Source: Nitrospirota bacterium (GTDB taxonomy: Bacteria > Nitrospirota > Thermodesulfovibrionia > UBA6902 > BMS3Bbin08). Taken from it: a stretch of DNA of 7,298 nucleotides. The position numbers were made by a program, and so were the translations under genes. Positions within the stretch are counted from its first letter, which is position 1. Every line of letters starts with the position of its first letter. Below are positions 4,726 through 7,298 of this stretch, piece after piece. The stretch is taken from contig JACQXH010000274.1 of assembly GCA_016208845.1 (NCBI GenBank), positions 1 to 7,298 of the forward strand. Reading direction: 5' to 3'. Below the pieces are notes generated by a model. The model saw only the letters and a program-made list of their open reading frames with translations, made no database searches and was not told the origin of the DNA.

Positions 4726-6918
4726 TCAGAATACCATCCTGAATGAAGCACTGGATGTTTTAGTATCTGAGGTCTGGGACTCAGAATCAGACTTGAATAT
4801 CTGATAGGCCATATCAAGGTACATGTTCCTGCTTATGTTCCACCTCAGGCTCGGCCCGATGATCCTGCTCTTGCCCTCATCAGACGTCAGCGCCTCATTA
4901 AATGCCAGATTGAACTGGAGAGTGCCTTCCCTGAACGGCGACCACGTCATTGCATAATTCTGGATGGTGCTTGTCTTATCAGCGCCGGAAATTTTACTTA
5001 CTGAGAAAGAGAGGAACAGTGTTTCAAAAGGTTTGTAAGCCACGCTCAGGTCTTTTTTCCCTGTTGATGTAGTTGGTTTGGGGCTGCTTCCTGTGAATTT
5101 AGACTTTGTCATTGAATAATTGAGGTTCAGGTTCAGTTTGGGATGAGGGATTATAGATGATCCGACAAGTATTGTATTGCTCTCCTGCTTTTCTCCATCA
5201 CCTGAGGTCTGGAAGCTGATGCCATCTGCCACATTTATGTTTATCCCTTTGTATAATTCGGCAATATTGTTAAGGAATACAGAACTTCTTTTGCTTGTTT
5301 CTCCGTCAATTGTCTCAGACTGCCCGCTGTATGTCAGGGTATGGCTCAAGGTCTTCAGAGGGACAGCATTGACCGAGGCGCTGTAGATGTAATTATGCCC
5401 CTTGCTTTCAGTGTCAGAGATATCTTCTCTCGCAACCCTTGCATTGCCTGAAAAGATACTGCTGAACCTGTGGCTTAAAGACAGGCCATTGGAGAGCGTG
5501 GAGCGCTTAAGCGAAGATGGGTCAGTAGTTGAGAGAAAGTAAGCGAGCTCATGAAAAAGAGACGGTGCATCCAGTATCCTCGTCCTTATGTCCACATTAT
5601 AAATGTACGTAGTGGTACTGACCGTTTCCTCATTCCTGACATCTGATGTGGTTTTTCTTATAAAGGCCTGGACCTCTGTAATAAAGATGTCTGAGAAATC
5701 TCCGGTCACCCCGATCGTATTAGCAAGCTTCAGTGGCGAAGTGACTGCCTTTATATACCTTGTCGTAACATTGGGGAGTTTTATCTCGAACCTGTTCTGG
5801 AAAGGGCCGAATGAAGCAGGGAATACTGTTGTCAGTAAATTCCAGTTCTGGTTATCTGAACTTGTATAGATATTCCACGAAAATGAGCCGGCGATCTGTC
5901 CGGGTAGTTCTCTTTGGACAAAGATATAAAGCGTATTAACCTCTGTCGGGTTTGAAAGATCGACCCCTGCGTTCCTGGGGCTGATATCAACACCCGCAGG
6001 AAGCCCTATGTTAAGACCGGCGACTGATGTGAGGTCGCCGTCAATAAGCGCTGAGTTTGGAACAAGTAGGTCCTGAACCGGATTATCATCAACAGCAGAA
6101 AGTCCTGCAACCGGAAATACCTGAAAACTTACCTCGCCTGCGCTGCCTGCTGTGGTTATCGTTGTCTCGTTATGAGCAATATTGTAACTCGTCAGCAATG
6201 AAACCCTTTTATTAAAAAGCAGGGCTGAGTACGTAACCCTTCCTGTATGGTCCATGGTCTTTTTGTCTATTTCATTTAATTTATCTTTTGTATTTCTGTA
6301 TGAAGGCTGATAGCGTATCTCGAGGTCCTTTAAGGGCTCATATCTAATATTAAGCATGACAGAGTCTGTTTGTATGTCCTGAATTAACCGCTTCGAATCA
6401 AATAGGTTTGCTTTTCCCATGCGTATTTCTATGGAAGGAAAATCCTCAGGCCGCCATCCAAAACTCGCGTTATAGTCCTCAAGCACATTAGTCACTCCGG
6501 GAGAACCTCCTGATGACTCCTTTTTTTGATTCCTGCTGTAACCAACTCCGGCATTAAAAAGAGGGGTCCTCAGATTAAGCTCTATAAGGGGCCTGATCCT
6601 TGTGGTCGCAGATTCTGTGTCAGAGTCGCCGCTGAGTTTTGTCTTTGTTTTTTCAAAAATAGCATCGGCCTTCAGGGTTAGATTCGGATATATGCTCCTC
6701 ATCAGGTTAATGTTATAGAGTTGATTGAAGGAGCTGGTCCTTGTCTGTGAGGTCCCTCCGGATGAACTGCTCGTAGAGTCAAAATGGCTGTAGTTCAATT
6801 CAAGATAGCCCTTGATCCCGTCGGCAACGGCAGCATGCGGCAACAGTTCAGAGATAAATAAAATGATAAAAAAAAGAATGAATTTTCTCAGACGATTCCT
6901 TAATCTTGCATTTTGCAT
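4726..6918 (-). CDS. Outer-membrane beta-barrel protein with an inserted discoidin-like (F5/8 type C) domain
   Basis: The 730-residue product begins with a basic n-region (R5, R7, R9, R11, K12), a hydrophobic core and a likely signal peptidase site AVA|D (32/33). Residues about 35-250 and 430-730 are rich in alternating amphipathic strands, aromatic residues and Ser/Thr-rich loops, as in outer-membrane barrels, and the chain ends SFRMVF with a C-terminal Phe as in BamA-recognised barrels. Between them, about 270-420 looks like a discoidin/galactose-binding jelly roll (NSALIDGD, NTLYIFVQRELPG, FSWNIYTSSDNQNW, NVTTRYIKAV). The insert may sit in an extracellular or periplasmic loop and bind carbohydrate or protein. 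The start codon lies inside a 9 bp target duplication made by the element upstream, and no Shine-Dalgarno precedes it now. The neighbouring propeller and lipoprotein genes suggest a shared envelope or surface complex. Specific function unknown. Confidence 0.85.
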   Translation of the reverse strand: MQNARLRNRLRKFILFFIILFISELLPHAAVADGIKGYLELNYSHFDSTSSSSGGTSQTRTSSFNQLYNINLMRSIYPNLTLKADAIFEKTKTKLSGDSDTESATTRIRPLIELNLRTPLFNAGVGYSRNQKKESSGGSPGVTNVLEDYNASFGWRPEDFPSIEIRMGKANLFDSKRLIQDIQTDSVMLNIRYEPLKDLEIRYQPSYRNTKDKLNEIDKKTMDHTGRVTYSALLFNKRVSLLTSYNIAHNETTITTAGSAGEVSFQVFPVAGLSAVDDNPVQDLLVPNSALIDGDLTSVAGLNIGLPAGVDISPRNAGVDLSNPTEVNTLYIFVQRELPGQIAGSFSWNIYTSSDNQNWNLLTTVFPASFGPFQNRFEIKLPNVTTRYIKAVTSPLKLANTIGVTGDFSDIFITEVQAFIRKTTSDVRNEETVSTTTYIYNVDIRTRILDAPSLFHELAYFLSTTDPSSLKRSTLSNGLSLSHRFSSIFSGNARVAREDISDTESKGHNYIYSASVNAVPLKTLSHTLTYSGQSETIDGETSKRSSVFLNNIAELYKGININVADGISFQTSGDGEKQESNTILVGSSIIPHPKLNLNLNYSMTKSKFTGSSPKPTTSTGKKDLSVAYKPFETLFLSFSVSKISGADKTSTIQNYAMTWSPFREGTLQFNLAFNEALTSDEGKSRIIGPSLRWNISRNMYLDMAYQIFKSDSESQTSDTKTSSASFRMVF
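6910..6918. repeat. Target site duplication, copy 1 (contains the barrel gene start codon)
   Basis: ATTTTGCAT directly abuts the element at 6919-7116 and is repeated exactly at 7117-7125. On the - strand it reads ATGCAAAAT, the first three codons (Met-Gln-Asn) of the barrel protein. Confidence 0.85.
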
Positions 6919-7116
6919 CAGTAGTGTACTGTAAATAAATGGTTAAATATTAAATGCCGTCATTCCGGCTTGTCCGGAATCTTGCCTTCATAAGTAAAAA
7001 AAGAGGGATTCCCGATCCCGAAGCTTCGGGAGGAATGACATTTTTATAGTTTATAAACCTTAAATTATAAGAATATGAACGATCAATATGCGCATGAGAT
7101 TTACCGGACACTACTA
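6919..7116. mobile_element. MITE-like non-autonomous element (198 bp, 18 bp terminal inverted repeats)
   Basis: The ends are inverted repeats: CAGTAGTGTACTGTAAAT at the left and, on the other strand, TAGTAGTGTCCGGTAAAT at the right, identical at 15 of 18 positions. A perfect 9-base direct repeat ATTTTGCAT flanks them on both sides. That combination is the mark of a transposed element. It has no room for a transposase, so it would have been moved by a related insertion sequence elsewhere. I do not recognise the family from its termini; 9 bp duplications occur in several IS families. It carries a GTCATTCC palindrome (6959-7039) and a TATAAT-like hexamer on the - strand (7064-7069) with no good -35 partner. 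It separates the propeller gene from the barrel gene. Confidence 0.85.
6959..7039. repeat. GTCATTCC-family palindromic repeat, copy 2 (nested in the MITE-like element)
   Basis: The left arm (6959-6981) matches copy 1 (4523-4545) at 21 of 23 bases. The right arm (7007-7039) keeps the outer GATTCCC and GGAATGAC but holds a longer interior with a perfect 14-base palindrome CCCGAAGCTTCGGG (7017-7030). The left-arm hairpin is ATTCCGG-CTTGT-CCGGAAT. Confidence 0.8.
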
Positions 7117-7125
7117 ATTTTGCAT
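7117..7125. repeat. Target site duplication, copy 2 (original start codon, now a 3-codon frame)
   Basis: ATTTTGCAT matches 6910-6918. On the - strand it reads ATGCAAAAT and runs straight into TAG at the element's terminus, giving Met-Gln-Asn-stop. It lies 6 bases after the propeller gene stop codon. Confidence 0.8.
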
Positions 7126-7131
7126 TTTTGG

Positions 7132-7298
7132 TTACTTCTCCCCCATGATGCTGACCCAGTAAGGATTCGCACCCAGATCGATCCTGGATACAATTTTTTT
7201 ACTTACGCTGTTGACTATCGCAAGGGTCTTTGTTTCCGGGATGATCAGGTAAATCCGGTTTTCATCCCTGTCTATCGTCATAAAGGCCGCACTGCCGA
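7132..7298 (-). CDS. YVTN-type beta-propeller protein, C-terminal end (5' part outside window)
   Basis: The - strand frame is open from the window edge to a TAA at 7134-7132 and gives 54 residues. They fit one blade of a YVTN or NHL-like propeller: AFMTIDRDENRIYLIIPETK, then TLAIVNSVSKKIVSRIDLGANP, then the final strand YWVSIMGEK. The pattern of Asp-rich turn, IYL strand, LAIVN strand and IVSRIDLG-NP turn is characteristic. Such proteins are usually exported repeat scaffolds; the signal and earlier blades are out of view. The last codons contain GGGGGAG (7144-7138), a Shine-Dalgarno-like run that would once have served the barrel gene start, now displaced by the inserted element. The real length is unknown. 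Confidence 0.75.
   Translation of the reverse strand, partial: GSAAFMTIDRDENRIYLIIPETKTLAIVNSVSKKIVSRIDLGANPYWVSIMGEK

Noticed and set aside
7094..7107. GG-N10-GC on the - strand inside the MITE-like element
   Set aside because: Only the GG and GC dinucleotides fit; the TGGCA and TTGC contexts are absent, so it is not a sigma54 promoter.

Overview
This 7.3 kb window comes from a Gram-negative bacterium with an outer membrane. The evidence is two lipoproteins with lipoboxes, a large beta-barrel protein ending in Phe, and a sigma54 activator. The moderate GC content and the GTCATTCC-type intergenic palindromes remind me of Nitrospirota or the former Deltaproteobacteria, but nothing here fixes the taxon.

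Layout. On the + strand, positions 1-2161 hold the end of a PAS-type histidine kinase (cut by the window edge) and an overlapping NtrC-family sigma54-dependent response regulator. Convergent to it on the - strand is a short gene of 42 codons (2305 to 2177) for a single-pass membrane protein. It has a strong ribosome binding site, a textbook -24/-12 sigma54 promoter (2383 to 2367), and an NtrC-box-like palindrome (2482-2498) about 130 bp upstream of the predicted transcription start. I infer that this small gene is an output of the adjacent two-component system.

The remainder, 2514-7298, is read on the - strand and is a cell-envelope cluster. In transcription order it contains the C-terminus of a YVTN-type beta-propeller protein (cut by the window edge), a 730-residue outer-membrane barrel with an inserted discoidin-like domain, a 193-residue lipoprotein, and a 381-residue lipoprotein. 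The two lipoproteins share a CsgG/LpoB/TolB-N-like core, which is present twice in the larger one.

The intergenic spaces carry three structured repeats. One is a 198 bp MITE-like element (6919-7116) with 18 bp terminal inverted repeats and a perfect 9 bp target duplication. It landed exactly on the first three codons of the barrel gene and separated that gene from its original ribosome binding site. The second is a GTCATTCC palindrome family with two copies, one nested in the MITE, whose stems show a compensatory base-pair change. The third is a 153 bp inverted repeat with 24 bp perfect arms and two inner hairpins (3715-3867). No rRNA, tRNA, CRISPR array or transposase gene was seen. All gene-free stretches are shorter than about 260 bases and are described in the entries.
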